64,000 nucleotides of DNA from assembly GCA_947053925.1 (NCBI GenBank), contig CAMRUG010000003.1, forward strand, positions 1-64,000, given 5' to 3'. Both the position numbers and the translations under genes were made by a program. Source of the stretch: an uncultured Clostridia bacterium (lineage in GTDB: Bacteria; Bacillota; Clostridia; Christensenellales; CAG-314). Position 1 is the stretch's first letter, and each line of letters starts with the position of its first letter. Of this stretch, positions 27,206 to 36,017 are shown piece by piece. Below the pieces are notes generated by a model. The model was not told where the DNA came from. It saw only the letters and a list, made by a program, of their open reading frames with translations, and made no database searches.

Positions 27206-28006
27206 ATGAAAATTCAACTTCAATACGCTAATAATGCGCGTGATTTAGGCGGAATCGTTACCGCTTACGGCACAATAAAACAGCACAAACTACTGCGTTC
27301 GGGAGAACTCAGCCGTATTAACGCAAGCGACGCGCAAAGACTACTAGATGACGGACTTCAATGCATAATAGACTTGCGCACTCCTACAGAGATTTCCGCG
27401 CGCCCAGATATTCAAATCAAAGGCGTTGACAGCCTTAACATTTCTATCATACGCGCAACTACTTTCGGTATCAGTTACGAAACGCTTGACGGAAAACAAA
27501 TTGCAGAAAAACTGGAAGCGGGTTTTCAGCGTATGTCTGCACGCGGCGAAACGTATTCGGAACATATGCAAATACTTTACCGCAATTTTATACGCGATGA
27601 ACACTGCCGTATAAAATACGGCGAATTTTTAAAAACGCTTGCCAACCGCCCTATCAACGGAGCGTATCTGTGGCACTGCTCTATGGGAAAAGACCGCGTA
27701 GGCACTTGCACCGCTTTACTACTGCATATTTTAGGCGCAGACAAACAGGATATTATGACCGACTACTTGCTTACAAACGAGCAAACGCGCGAAAATACCC
27801 GAAGTATTCTCTATAAAGTAATGCCGTATATTTCGGAAGAGCGCTTAAATATAGTAGAATCGATGTTGTTGGTATCAAAGAGTTATCTTGAAACATTTTG
27901 GGAAGAAATAAATTTGCAATACGGCAGTATTGATAAATTTATTGAACAATGCGGCGTAACAGAACAAGACAAATTGAATTTGCGCGCAAATTATTTAACA
28001 ATGTAA
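27206..28006 (+). CDS. Tyrosine-protein phosphatase (Y_phosphatase3 type)
   Basis: 266-residue DSP-like phosphatase with the P-loop HCSMGKDRVG (Cys158, Arg164) and the N-terminal family motif NARDLGGI. In this family members act on phosphotyrosine or phosphoinositides, and the substrate here is unknown. The ATG directly follows the udk stop with no spacer, so the two are translationally coupled. A paralog with Cys and Arg at the same residue numbers lies at 60006-60809. Confidence 0.88.
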   Translation: MKIQLQYANNARDLGGIVTAYGTIKQHKLLRSGELSRINASDAQRLLDDGLQCIIDLRTPTEISARPDIQIKGVDSLNISIIRATTFGISYETLDGKQIAEKLEAGFQRMSARGETYSEHMQILYRNFIRDEHCRIKYGEFLKTLANRPINGAYLWHCSMGKDRVGTCTALLLHILGADKQDIMTDYLLTNEQTRENTRSILYKVMPYISEERLNIVESMLLVSKSYLETFWEEINLQYGSIDKFIEQCGVTEQDKLNLRANYLTM

Positions 28007-28117
28007 AATTTAAAAACCAATAACATATAACGGGACCTTGTACTTATACACAATATAAATAAGTACTTTGATTTATCAACAATATAATAAAATTTTTCAA
28101 AAATAAATTTACAAACG

Positions 28118-28155
28118 AAAAGCAAGACGAATGCAAGCCTTTGTCTTGCTTTTTG
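28118..28155 (+). terminator. Terminator after udk-phosphatase operon
   Basis: AAAAGCAAGAC (28118-28128) pairs with GTCTTGCTTTT (28143-28153), followed by TTG TTTG. It stops plus-strand transcription about 50 bases before the silent lipoprotein copy begins. Confidence 0.85.
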
Positions 28156-28201
28156 TTTGTATCCCACTTACTTCCGTTTTAAGTTTACCGCGCCGTAAAA
28201 C

Positions 28202-28608
28202 ACTTAAACAACAAAAACATCACAGTCAATGATATCTCTACTGATCCTATCAACGTATTTACTCTTACAGGTACTGCTAAATTAACCGTTAAAGGCGAAG
28301 GTAAGGTTACTAATAATAACGTTCTAGGTTATATCGTTTATGCTCAAGACTCTGCCGAAGTTACTATTGAAGCAGGTACTTACTATGCTGTAGACAGTAC
28401 TATCGTTCAAGTTAAAAATACAGCTAGGGCTATTATCAACGGTGGTCATTTCTCCGTTTTGGGCGAAAACGAATACGGTTCAAAATATATCCTTAATAAA
28501 CTTGACGCTGACGAAGCTACTGCTGTTATCTCCGTAGCAGGCGGTACGTTTATCAACTTTAACCCCGCTGACGTTAAAGGCGATCCTACTGACCCTACCT
28601 CGTATTTG
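28202..28608 (+). repeat. 407-bp inverted repeat, left arm
   Basis: This arm is identical, in reverse complement, to 30992-31398 except for five single-base differences and no gaps. The mismatches change Asp to Asn, Ala to Glu and Ser to Asp in the encoded protein, plus one silent change (the last triplet holds two). It marks the start of homology between the silent and expressed lipoprotein genes. Confidence 0.97.
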
Positions 28609-29712
28609 GCAACAGATTATAAGGTAACTGTAGATGATAACAAATATACAGTTGTAAGTGCTATCAATTATACTTCTATTGAAGATTTATTAAACAATAA
28701 CTCTGACAAACTCGGTATTACTCTTTCGGCTGCTCAATCCACTAAATACTTTCTTGTTAAAGGTACGTTTGTGGAATACCAAAACACTAAGAACGGAACA
28801 GATTCTTCAAAAATGTGGGGAAATCTTTACATTCAAGATAAATCAGGAAACAAAATTTTAGTTCGCGGAATTCAAACATTAGCCGGCAAGCGTTTTGATT
28901 CTACAGGTATAGAAGGTCTTACAGACATTGCTGTAGGCGATGAAATCGTTGTTTATGGCACGGCACAACTTTACAATGGAGAAGCTCAAGTTAATGGTCA
29001 TATAATACTAGCTGTATGGAGGAATACAAAATATTTAACAAGCGATGCATTGCTTGAGTATGTCGCTCCAAGTGAGACGGCTATAGAAAATTTAACATTG
29101 CACGGTCTTGCAAGTTGGTCAACATCTAACAGCGACGTAATTGCAATCAGCGGTACAACAGGAACTGTAACCCGCGGAGCAACGGACGTAACGGTTACTC
29201 TTACAGCAACTGTCGCGGATCCGTTTACAGGAGTAGAACAATCGAAATCTTATAATGTTGTTGTAAAAGCATTGATTGCTGGTGAACAAAAAGTTACAAT
29301 GAAATATTCAGGAACTACAACAGCAAATATGAAAAAAGACGAAAATAATGCAACGACAGTTGGATTAAATGCTGATATATTCACTGTGGAATCGCAAACT
29401 TCTGGAACAACTCAAAACGGCTTGAATAAAGATGGTACAATTAGATTATATGGTAATACAACAACTGCAGGCGATGGTAACAGTCTTATAATTAAAATTG
29501 CAGATGGGTATCAAATTAATTCAATTACAATTAAATTTGGTAATACTATTGCAGATTTTACTCTAAACGGAGGCAAAAAAATTACTCCAACATCAAATGG
29601 AGAGAGTACTTATGTGATTAACGGAAATACTGTTACAATTAAAAACGTACACTCTACGAATGCTCAGTTATGGATTGCTAGCATCAATATTGCATATCAA
29701 TCAGTTGCATAA
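28202..29712 (+). pseudogene. Silent 5'-truncated lipoprotein copy with alternative tail
   Basis: An open frame of about 500 codons that begins abruptly within sequence matching residue 211 of the lipoprotein at 29852-32029. It has no signal peptide, no promoter, no ribosome binding site and a stop just upstream (28180-28182). Residues matching 211-346 are nearly identical, then a different 367-residue tail follows. The tail has an OB-fold-like region (YFLVKGTFVEYQ...VGDEIVVYGTAQLYNGEAQV), an Ig-like region (WSTSNSDVIAISGTTGTV) and a C-terminal beta-rich domain. The only start available is an internal TTG at 28459. It is best read as a stored cassette or a duplication remnant rather than an expressed gene. 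Confidence 0.8.
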
Positions 29713-29727
29713 TCTATTGAAATAAAA

Positions 29728-29767
29728 CATAAAAACAAGGCAAGAAAATTCTTGCCTTGTTTTTATG
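29728..29767. terminator. Symmetric bidirectional terminator
   Basis: A palindrome with arms CATAAAAACAAGGCAAGAA and its complement around a central AA. A T-run follows on both strands. It lies between the ends of the two convergent tails and near the centre of the segment bounded by the inverted repeat, so it serves whichever tail is expressed. Confidence 0.9.
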
Positions 29768-29851
29768 TTTATAGATAGTTAAATGGTTATTTACTATTCA
29801 TAGCAATAACGCTTGATTTGCTAAAATATTTACAGAAATTAAATTTCCAAA

Positions 29852-32029
29852 TTATTTAATACCCAAATATTCTACCGATACAACAGTGATAACACCATTA
29901 GATGTCGCCGATTTGCAATCAAACGCTAATTCGTAAGTGTAGTTTTGTCCTTGAAGATTTGTAGGAATCTTAAAGGACATATCGCCCTGTGTCCAACCCG
30001 AAGCCGCTATTTCGACAGTACCGACAGCAGTTTCGCTATTTTTGACAGTCAAAACTATTGAATTAACGTAATTTGCGTCTATTCTGTCAAGAGTTACGAC
30101 TATTTTACTGATTACATTTTCAAATGTAGTCGCAATTTTACCTACTGATGCGTTATTTTTGCGTCCGCATTTTACCCATGCCCAATTGTTACCCCATTTA
30201 TTGCTGTTGAAATTTACCATTGTAAATTCGTGTCCGTCTGTAGTTTTAGCAATCCAAGTCGCAGTATATGCCGATATAGCACTGCCTTCTGTATGAGCAT
30301 CGGGGAACGTCAATTTAGCAATTTGTACGGGAGGTACATAATCGTTCTCAACAATAGTAATAGAAATAACCATATTACCTGTTATAAGAACACTATACTC
30401 ATTTGAAGCATTAGCCGTAACTAAATTATTGTTAGCTGTAACTTCAAAAACTTTATATCCTTCATTAGTAGTAATAGTGAAATTGATTATTTGACCGTTT
30501 TCACATGATTCGGGTATTTCACTTACAGTACCGTTTTCCTGTCCTTCCACAGTTACGGTAATCGCGCTTGTACCTCTTGCAACAATAGCACTTGTAGTAC
30601 AACCCGAATCAAATTCCTTTGTTCCGTTGTAATTTTTCAAGACTCCTACTACTGTTATTGTATCGCCTACGCCGATTGTCGCAATATCTATTTCGCTGTC
30701 TTTAACATTCTTCATTCTGAAAGCAGTAACGTCTTTGTCGCCAACAGTAATAATAAGAGTTCTGTTTCCGTATTGTTCGCTATAATTCTCAGCCGATTTA
30801 ACAACACCCGTAAGTTTATAAGTACCTTGAAGAGCCGCTCCGCTTTCTAATGCATACAACGCCGTAACAACGTCAGCGTCGGCAATTTCGTGGTCGCAAA
30901 TAGAGCAAACGCTTGCAACATATTGGTGGTTAGAGCATACAACATAAGTCGTTACATCGCCTGTGGTTGCTTTAACAGCAGCGCCTGCCTTCAAATACGA
31001 GGTAGGGGAAGTAGGATCGCCTTTAACGTCAGCGGGGTTGAAGTTGATAAACGTACCGCCTGCTACGGAGATAACAGCAGTAGCTTCGTCAGCGTCAAGT
31101 TTATTAAGGATATATTTTGAACCGTATTCGTTTTCGCCCAAAACGGAGAAATGACCACCGTTGATAATAGCCCTAGCTGTATTTTTAACTTGAACGATAG
31201 TACTGTCTACAGCATAGTAAGTACCTGCTTCAATAGTAACTTCGGCAGAGTCTTGAGCATAAACGATATAACCTAGAACGTTATTATTAGTAACCTTACC
31301 TGCGCCTTTAACGGTTAATTTAGCAGTACCTGTAAGAGTAAATACGTCGATAGGATCAGTAGAGATATCATTGACTGTGATGTTTTTGTTGTTTAAGTTG
31401 ATGATTACTGCTTTATCTGCAATAGTAATACCGCTTTGAAGCGTAATATTTTGCATAAGAGTAATTTCAGCACCTGCCGTAGCTTCGGTAACTGCCGTAG
31501 CAAGGTCAGCATAATATACGCCGCCAATGCGTGCAACAGCGTGAGCAGTATCCTTAGCACCGCAAACACAAGTCAAGTGAGCGTCATAAGAGTGATTTTC
31601 CTTAGTGGAAATTGCATCGCAATTAGCGCACTTCTTCCAGTGTTGCGTATCGTCTTGAGTTTCATCAGTATACTCGCCCGAGAAATCGTGATTACCTGTG
31701 GGGTTGATTACAGCCATACCCGTAAGCGGTTCTTGACAATTTTGGCATCTTGTACCGGCCTCGTGTCCTGCAACTCCGCAAGTGGGGTCTAATCGTGCCA
31801 CATCTTCGGGTTCGTGCGCAGTCTTGTCAATAGATTGCGTTTCGGTCTTGCCGCACTTTTCACACTCTACTTCGTGCGAGCCTGCCTCTGAACAGCTAGC
31901 GGGTTTGATGAGTCTAATCTCTTTCCATTGGTGTTCGCCGGGTTTGCATTCTTTATCGCAAGCGGTAACAGCCAAGGCAAGACAAGCGATCATCAAGATT
32001 GCCAGTAATATTTTAACAGCCTTTTTCAT
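29852..32029 (-). CDS. Modular lipoprotein with switchable tail
   Basis: 725-residue surface lipoprotein. The signal peptide ends in the lipobox LAVTAC. Residues 25-165 contain cysteine-pair modules (CSEAGSHEVECEKCG, CGVAGHEAGTRCQNC, CANCDA, CVCG) that look like small zinc-binding knuckles. Residues 165-346 form a beta-helix-like region (TLMQNITLQSGITIADKAV, LGYIVYAQDSAEVTIEAG). From residue 347 the tail differs from the silent copy: one more CxxC pair (CSNHQYVASVCSICDH), an OB-like region (GTYKLTGVVKSAENYSEQYG, GVGDTITVVGVLKNYNG), an InlB-B-like repeat (NGQIINFTITTNEGYKVFEV) and a C-terminal beta-sandwich. AAGGAG precedes the ATG. Function is unknown; adhesion or carbohydrate binding are guesses. 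Confidence 0.85.
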   Translation of the reverse strand: MKKAVKILLAILMIACLALAVTACDKECKPGEHQWKEIRLIKPASCSEAGSHEVECEKCGKTETQSIDKTAHEPEDVARLDPTCGVAGHEAGTRCQNCQEPLTGMAVINPTGNHDFSGEYTDETQDDTQHWKKCANCDAISTKENHSYDAHLTCVCGAKDTAHAVARIGGVYYADLATAVTEATAGAEITLMQNITLQSGITIADKAVIINLNNKNITVNDISTDPIDVFTLTGTAKLTVKGAGKVTNNNVLGYIVYAQDSAEVTIEAGTYYAVDSTIVQVKNTARAIINGGHFSVLGENEYGSKYILNKLDADEATAVISVAGGTFINFNPADVKGDPTSPTSYLKAGAAVKATTGDVTTYVVCSNHQYVASVCSICDHEIADADVVTALYALESGAALQGTYKLTGVVKSAENYSEQYGNRTLIITVGDKDVTAFRMKNVKDSEIDIATIGVGDTITVVGVLKNYNGTKEFDSGCTTSAIVARGTSAITVTVEGQENGTVSEIPESCENGQIINFTITTNEGYKVFEVTANNNLVTANASNEYSVLITGNMVISITIVENDYVPPVQIAKLTFPDAHTEGSAISAYTATWIAKTTDGHEFTMVNFNSNKWGNNWAWVKCGRKNNASVGKIATTFENVISKIVVTLDRIDANYVNSIVLTVKNSETAVGTVEIAASGWTQGDMSFKIPTNLQGQNYTYELAFDCKSATSNGVITVVSVEYLGIK
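30992..31398 (-). repeat. 407-bp inverted repeat, right arm
   Basis: Partner of 28202-28608, with 402 of 407 positions matching in inverted orientation. It corresponds to codons 211-346 of the expressed lipoprotein. The arms are in the same codon phase, so recombination across them keeps both reading frames open. Confidence 0.97.
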
Positions 32030-32054
32030 TACATTTTCTCCTTATTTGTTTTTT

Positions 32055-32095
32055 AAAAAAAGCGCAGAAAGCATACTCTATGCCTTTCTACGCTT
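32055..32095 (-). terminator. Intrinsic terminator in lipoprotein leader (attenuator)
   Basis: On the minus strand AAGCGTAGAAAGGCATA pairs with TATGCTTTCTGCGCTT with a single bulged G and one G-T pair, directly followed by seven T. It lies between the leader ORF and the lipoprotein ATG. The leader stop codon (32096-32094) overlaps the base of the stem. Confidence 0.8.
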
Positions 32096-32186
32096 AAATT
32101 ACACTATTGCGTTGACAAATATGGGTTATAATTACCCCTTTAATGCAGATTGAGTATTGTTTAACGGTTAAAAGACGATTATTCAT
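32094..32186 (-). CDS. 30-residue leader ORF
   Basis: It begins MNNRLLTVKQYS and ends with HICQRNSVI. GAGAGGTGG lies eight bases before its ATG, a good ribosome binding site. It is the only ORF between the predicted promoter and the attenuator. No codon run (such as repeated Trp or His) points to an amino acid signal, so if it acts as a leader peptide the trigger is unknown. It could also be a small membrane-active or cytosolic peptide. Confidence 0.5.
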   Translation of the reverse strand: MNNRLLTVKQYSICIKGVIITHICQRNSVI

Positions 32187-32204
32187 CTATTGACCACCTC
32201 TCAA

Positions 32205-32213
32205 ATTATACCA
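32205..32213 (-). promoter_or_regulatory. Extended -10 promoter for lipoprotein leader
   Basis: TGGTATAAT on the minus strand is an extended -10 element (TGnTATAAT). No good -35 box is present 17 bases upstream. Transcription from it would start just upstream of the leader ORF ribosome binding site. Confidence 0.5.
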
Positions 32214-32524
32214 CAAAATTTGCCGACTGTTCTACACGACTAATTGTACCACGATACCGAACAAATTGCAACACAATAATTGCAAAATTGACAAAGAAAT
32301 ATATTGCTTTTGATATTTTGCAAGAGTGATACTTTATTAACATTGCAAAAGTTATATAGAAATGTTACCTTTATTTTTCTTAATATTATATATGTTATAA
32401 GTTTAGTATTGTTTCTTATCTAATTACTACTCCACTGTAACCGTACCAAAATTGTTATTCTACTAACAGCGTAGAATCTCCGGTTTCGCTTAATCGGCTT
32501 ACAGTTTGTTATGAACAGAGTACA

Positions 32525-32554
32525 CGCATAATAATTGTCTACACTACCATACTA
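32525..32554 (+). promoter_or_regulatory. Candidate sigma-G-type promoter
   Basis: CGCATA (32525-32530) and CATACTA (32548-32554) are 17 bases apart. The -10 is identical to the sleB sigma-G site and the -35 misses one base. Initiation would fall almost on the AGGAGG site, giving an unusually short leader, so the call is tentative. Confidence 0.4.
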
Positions 32555-32572
32555 CTACTAAGGAGGAAAATT

Positions 32573-33775
32573 ATGAGTAATAATAGCAAATACACCACAG
32601 CCGACAACGATAAACTCGAACTTGCGATAGGCATTATAACGATTATCGTAGTATTGGCGTTAGCGGCGTGGTTCTTTTTAGCAATGTCATCACGCGCGCA
32701 AGGACTGAGCGCAATCGCATACTCAAACGAAATTCGCAGAGGAAGCGGTCAAGAATTAACCTGTTCCGTTAAAACAAACAAAATCAAAGACGGTACAAAA
32801 GTTATTTGGAAAGTAAACGGAAAGAAAGTTGAAGAAGGCGTTTACAGCAAAAACGAGCCGTTGACGTTTAATTATGTACCAGAAACGGCAGGACAGAATT
32901 CGGTATCGGTAAAGGTAGGTAAATACAGCCAAACGGCTTTTATAAACGTACTGCCTCCTATGCTGACATTACAGGCGCCTAATATCACTATTACTTACGG
33001 AGAAGAACTGCCCGAACTCAACTTCGATTGCTGCGGTTTCGTAGACGGAGACGACATAAACACTCTTTGTTACGACGGTACTTGCGCAGTAGCAGATTAC
33101 GCAAACTGCGGTGAAAACGGCGGCAAACTCAATGCGGGCGTATACCGCATACAGTTTGACAAACCTTGCTGTTTTAAAGATTACGAAGTAAATATGACGG
33201 AAGGCACTCTGACTGTTTTGCCCAAACAACTGACCGTAACAAATACGTTTACTAAAACTTACGACCAAAATAACGTTATACTCGACCCCGACTTTACTTT
33301 TGACGGAGTAATAGACGGCGACGAAGTTGACGCAACTTGCGACAAACTGTACTTTGACAACAAAAACGCAGGCACAAACAAAAACGTAATGCTTGCCAAT
33401 GTCAAACTTGTAGGTAAAGACAGTTGCAACTATGTATTAACGGGCGAAGCGCACGGCACTATAACTCCTAAAAAAGTCGTCATTAACGGACTGACGATTA
33501 AAGACAAAATTTATGACGGCACAACCAAAGCCACTATCGACAAAATGGGCTCGCTTAGCGGAATTATTACAGGCGACAATGTGGCAATAGGTAACATTAA
33601 CGTCAACTTTGCAGACGCTTATATCGGCGAAAAAGAAGTTGTTATCAACGACGTAACGCTTATAGGCATTGACAAAGACAACTACGTTGTAGACGAGGTT
33701 AAAATTGACGGAGCAAATATAACCACAACTATTTGGAACAAACTGTTTGGAAACGACCCTGCCATAGCAGGCTAA
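32573..33775 (+). CDS. Membrane-anchored MBG/YDG-domain surface protein
   Basis: 400-residue protein with an N-terminal cytoplasmic tail of about 20 residues and one membrane segment (LAIGIITIIVVLALAAWFF), so the rest is extracytoplasmic. An Ig-like domain follows (about residues 45-125), then an MBG-like domain (ITYGEELPELNFDCCGFVDG) and two YDG-type domains (KTYDQNNVILDPDF; KIYDGTTKATID). Such domains are common in bacterial adhesins and surface stalks. Six cysteines in the MBG domain are unusual. It has AGGAGG and a possible forespore promoter. Confidence 0.75.
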   Translation: MSNNSKYTTADNDKLELAIGIITIIVVLALAAWFFLAMSSRAQGLSAIAYSNEIRRGSGQELTCSVKTNKIKDGTKVIWKVNGKKVEEGVYSKNEPLTFNYVPETAGQNSVSVKVGKYSQTAFINVLPPMLTLQAPNITITYGEELPELNFDCCGFVDGDDINTLCYDGTCAVADYANCGENGGKLNAGVYRIQFDKPCCFKDYEVNMTEGTLTVLPKQLTVTNTFTKTYDQNNVILDPDFTFDGVIDGDEVDATCDKLYFDNKNAGTNKNVMLANVKLVGKDSCNYVLTGEAHGTITPKKVVINGLTIKDKIYDGTTKATIDKMGSLSGIITGDNVAIGNINVNFADAYIGEKEVVINDVTLIGIDKDNYVVDEVKIDGANITTTIWNKLFGNDPAIAG

Positions 33776-33829
33776 TTAAACTGCGCCGCATATCAAATTT
33801 TAAATAACTGTCATTATCAATTACAACGT

Positions 33830-33862
33830 AAAAAGACTTCCTGAATTTAAGGAAGTCTTTTT
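33830..33862. terminator. Bidirectional terminator
   Basis: AAAAAGACTTCC (33830-33841) pairs with GGAAGTCTTTTT (33851-33862). It lies between convergent genes and can end transcription on both strands. Confidence 0.88.
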
Positions 33863-33873
33863 GTTATTTAATG

Positions 33874-34395
33874 CTATTTGCGCTTGTAAGGGTTTACGAA
33901 TCTAGGATTATTGAGAACTTCTCCTAGCACAATCGCTTGCTGTAAACCGTCCATCTCGGCATTTACAAAGTGTTCGGGATCATCGCAATAAGATTCGTCG
34001 TGCTCCACTAGACGCACTCCGTCCAATTCGTTGCAACCCTCGTCGTCAACTTCGCCCAACGAGCCGACAATGGGCTCGTAATGCTCCGCTTTGCCGCTAT
34101 GCTCGTGCATTGAGCTTTGGATTTGACGTTGCTTATGCTCACGCTCCTTAACCTTACGCTCTGCCTGCTGCACTTTCATACGAGCCAAATAGTCGCGCTG
34201 ATGTTCCGTTCTGCCGTTGCCGTCGGTATATTGCTGTCTGCGCTGCTGTTCGGCAATTTCGCTTTTTCGCTTTGCCTCCTTAGTTTTCTTTACAGCGGCA
34301 ACAACCATAGCGATGATGACCACCATAAAAACGACGGGCACAATAATAAAAGGAATAATCTCAGCGATTTCAACAAAGTTCAATAAGTTTGTCAT
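33874..34395 (-). CDS. Membrane protein downstream of floA
   Basis: 173 residues from the preferred ATG, function unknown. One N-terminal membrane segment (about residues 10-33, EIIPFIIVPVVFMVVIIAMVV) is followed by a charged coiled-coil (TKEAKRKSEIAEQQRRQQ to HKQRQ) and an acidic C-terminal part. The stop of floA lies 13 bases upstream. The ATG at 34395 has AGGGA at six bases; the ATG at 34401 is too close to it. Its place in the nfeD-floA unit suggests a role with membrane microdomains, by context only. Confidence 0.6.
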   Translation of the reverse strand: MTNLLNFVEIAEIIPFIIVPVVFMVVIIAMVVAAVKKTKEAKRKSEIAEQQRRQQYTDGNGRTEHQRDYLARMKVQQAERKVKEREHKQRQIQSSMHEHSGKAEHYEPIVGSLGEVDDEGCNELDGVRLVEHDESYCDDPEHFVNAEMDGLQQAIVLGEVLNNPRFVNPYKRK

Positions 34396-34408
34396 TTCCA
34401 TTCCCTAA

Positions 34409-35425
34409 TTACTTTTTGCTTTTGCCGCCGCTTTCCGTACCGTTGCCGCTTATTGCGTTACGCATAGACGTATCGGCTTGGATATTCTGCATTTGGTAGT
34501 AATCCATAATACCCAGTCTGCCGTTTCTGAACGCTTCCGCCATTGCCTTGGGAACTTCCGCTTCCGCTTCGACAACCTTTGCGCGCATTTCCTGCGTATG
34601 GGCTTTCATTTCCTGCTCGGTAGCTATTGCCATAGCACGGCGTTCTTCGGCGTTAGCCTGCGCAATACGCTTGTCGGCTTCGGCTTGGTCCATTTGAAGT
34701 TGAGCGCCGATATTACGGCCAACGTCAACGTCGGCTATATCGATAGACAAAATTTCAAACGCTGTACCTGCATCAAGTCCCTTGGTCAAAACTGTTTTAG
34801 ATATAAGATCAGGATTTTCTAAAACCGCCTTATGTTGTTCGGACGAACCGACGGTTGTAACGATACCTTCGCCTACGCGGGCAATAATCGTTTCTTCTCC
34901 TGCGCCGCCGATAAGACGGGATATATTTGCTCTTACTGTTACACGCGCTTTAACGCGTAATTCGATACCGTTTTTTGCTATTGCGGATATTACGGGCGTT
35001 TCGATAACTTTGGGATTGACCGATACTTTTACGGCGTTCAAAACGTCTCTGCCGGCAAGGTCGATTGCCTTGGCTTCCTGCAACGAAAGATTGATATTTG
35101 CGCTGTGCGCAGAAATAAGCGCGTTTACAACGTTACTGACGTTACCGCCCGCCATAATATGCGATTCGAGTTCGGTAATATCTATATTCAAACCCGCTTT
35201 ACGCGCTCTAATATAAACGTCAACAAGCATTCTGTATTTAATACGGCGCATCTTCATACCAACCAGACGCGACATAGATACGTGAGCTTTACTTACTAAC
35301 GCAATAAAGTATGTGCCGATAGGCAAAAATATCAACAGTAACAGCAACAACGCCGCTACGACAATAACTGCTATCGCCCATGCAGGAAAATCCGAACCAC
35401 CTGCAAACATCATCAACATATTCAT
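34409..35425 (-). CDS. floA: Flotillin-like protein FloA
   Basis: Membrane-scaffold protein of lipid microdomains (YqfA family), 338 residues. An N-terminal membrane hairpin ([21 protein letters not shown]) is followed by the SPFH/PHB-like domain. The family sequence [20 protein letters not shown] and the coiled region [20 protein letters not shown] are visible. The ATG at 35425 has GGAGG nine bases before it; a TTG 15 bases earlier would overlap that site. It lies directly after nfeD, the usual pairing. Confidence 0.95.
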   Translation of the reverse strand: MNMLMMFAGGSDFPAWAIAVIVVAALLLLLLIFLPIGTYFIALVSKAHVSMSRLVGMKMRRIKYRMLVDVYIRARKAGLNIDITELESHIMAGGNVSNVVNALISAHSANINLSLQEAKAIDLAGRDVLNAVKVSVNPKVIETPVISAIAKNGIELRVKARVTVRANISRLIGGAGEETIIARVGEGIVTTVGSSEQHKAVLENPDLISKTVLTKGLDAGTAFEILSIDIADVDVGRNIGAQLQMDQAEADKRIAQANAEERRAMAIATEQEMKAHTQEMRAKVVEAEAEVPKAMAEAFRNGRLGIMDYYQMQNIQADTSMRNAISGNGTESGGKSKK

Positions 35426-35456
35426 TTTAACTTCCTCCAAAAGATGATTGTATTCA

Positions 35457-36005
35457 TCAAATTTTTATTACCGTTATTTTTTGCCCTTCTACTTCCAAAA
35501 CTTTTACGGAAGCACCGGCCTCTATAAATCCGTCGCGGGCAACAACGTCAAATACTTCTCCGTCAAAATCGACTTTGCCGCTCGGACGCAGTACCGTTGT
35601 GGTAACGCCTGTTTTATTTACCAAACGCGAATAGTCTCGTGTACCCTCCGTAATATCTTCGGGAACAGCCGTTCCGACATTGAAAATTGCCGTTTTGCCG
35701 AGTTTGCTCTTGCGTATTAAAGTACTGGCTACCACAAACATAATGACAAACAGCACTAACGCTATAAGCACCATATAAAGCAACATATATACGTCGCCGC
35801 CGCATACCATACGCACGACTATGCCTGCAATTACCAAGATTATGCCGCTGATACCGCATATACCGAATCCCGGCACAAACATTTCGACTGCACAAAGTAT
35901 TATTCCCAACACAAACAAAGCGATTGCCCACGCGTTCATTTCCGTAAACAAACGGGCAAAACTGCTGTCTGCAAAAGAATTCATCAATAATATCAAAACA
36001 TCCAT
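35457..36005 (-). CDS. NfeD family protein
   Basis: 182-residue partner of FloA (YqeZ C-terminal/NfeD1b type). Three or four membrane segments (about residues 25-110) are followed by an OB-fold C-terminal domain ([25 protein letters not shown]). It lies 31 bases upstream of floA and 12 bases downstream of the hpf gene. Confidence 0.9.
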   Translation of the reverse strand: MDVLILLMNSFADSSFARLFTEMNAWAIALFVLGIILCAVEMFVPGFGICGISGIILVIAGIVVRMVCGGDVYMLLYMVLIALVLFVIMFVVASTLIRKSKLGKTAIFNVGTAVPEDITEGTRDYSRLVNKTGVTTTVLRPSGKVDFDGEVFDVVARDGFIEAGASVKVLEVEGQKITVIKI

Positions 36006-36017
36006 TTTACTTTACCG

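Noticed and set aside
28202..31398. Recombinase gene or specific recombination site at the inverted repeat
   Set aside because: No serine or tyrosine recombinase or transposase is in the window, and no short palindromic site stands out at the arm ends. Any switching would have to use homologous recombination or a distant enzyme.
32112..32132. TTGACA followed by TATAAT on the plus strand
   Set aside because: The spacing is only nine bases, which cannot work as a normal promoter.
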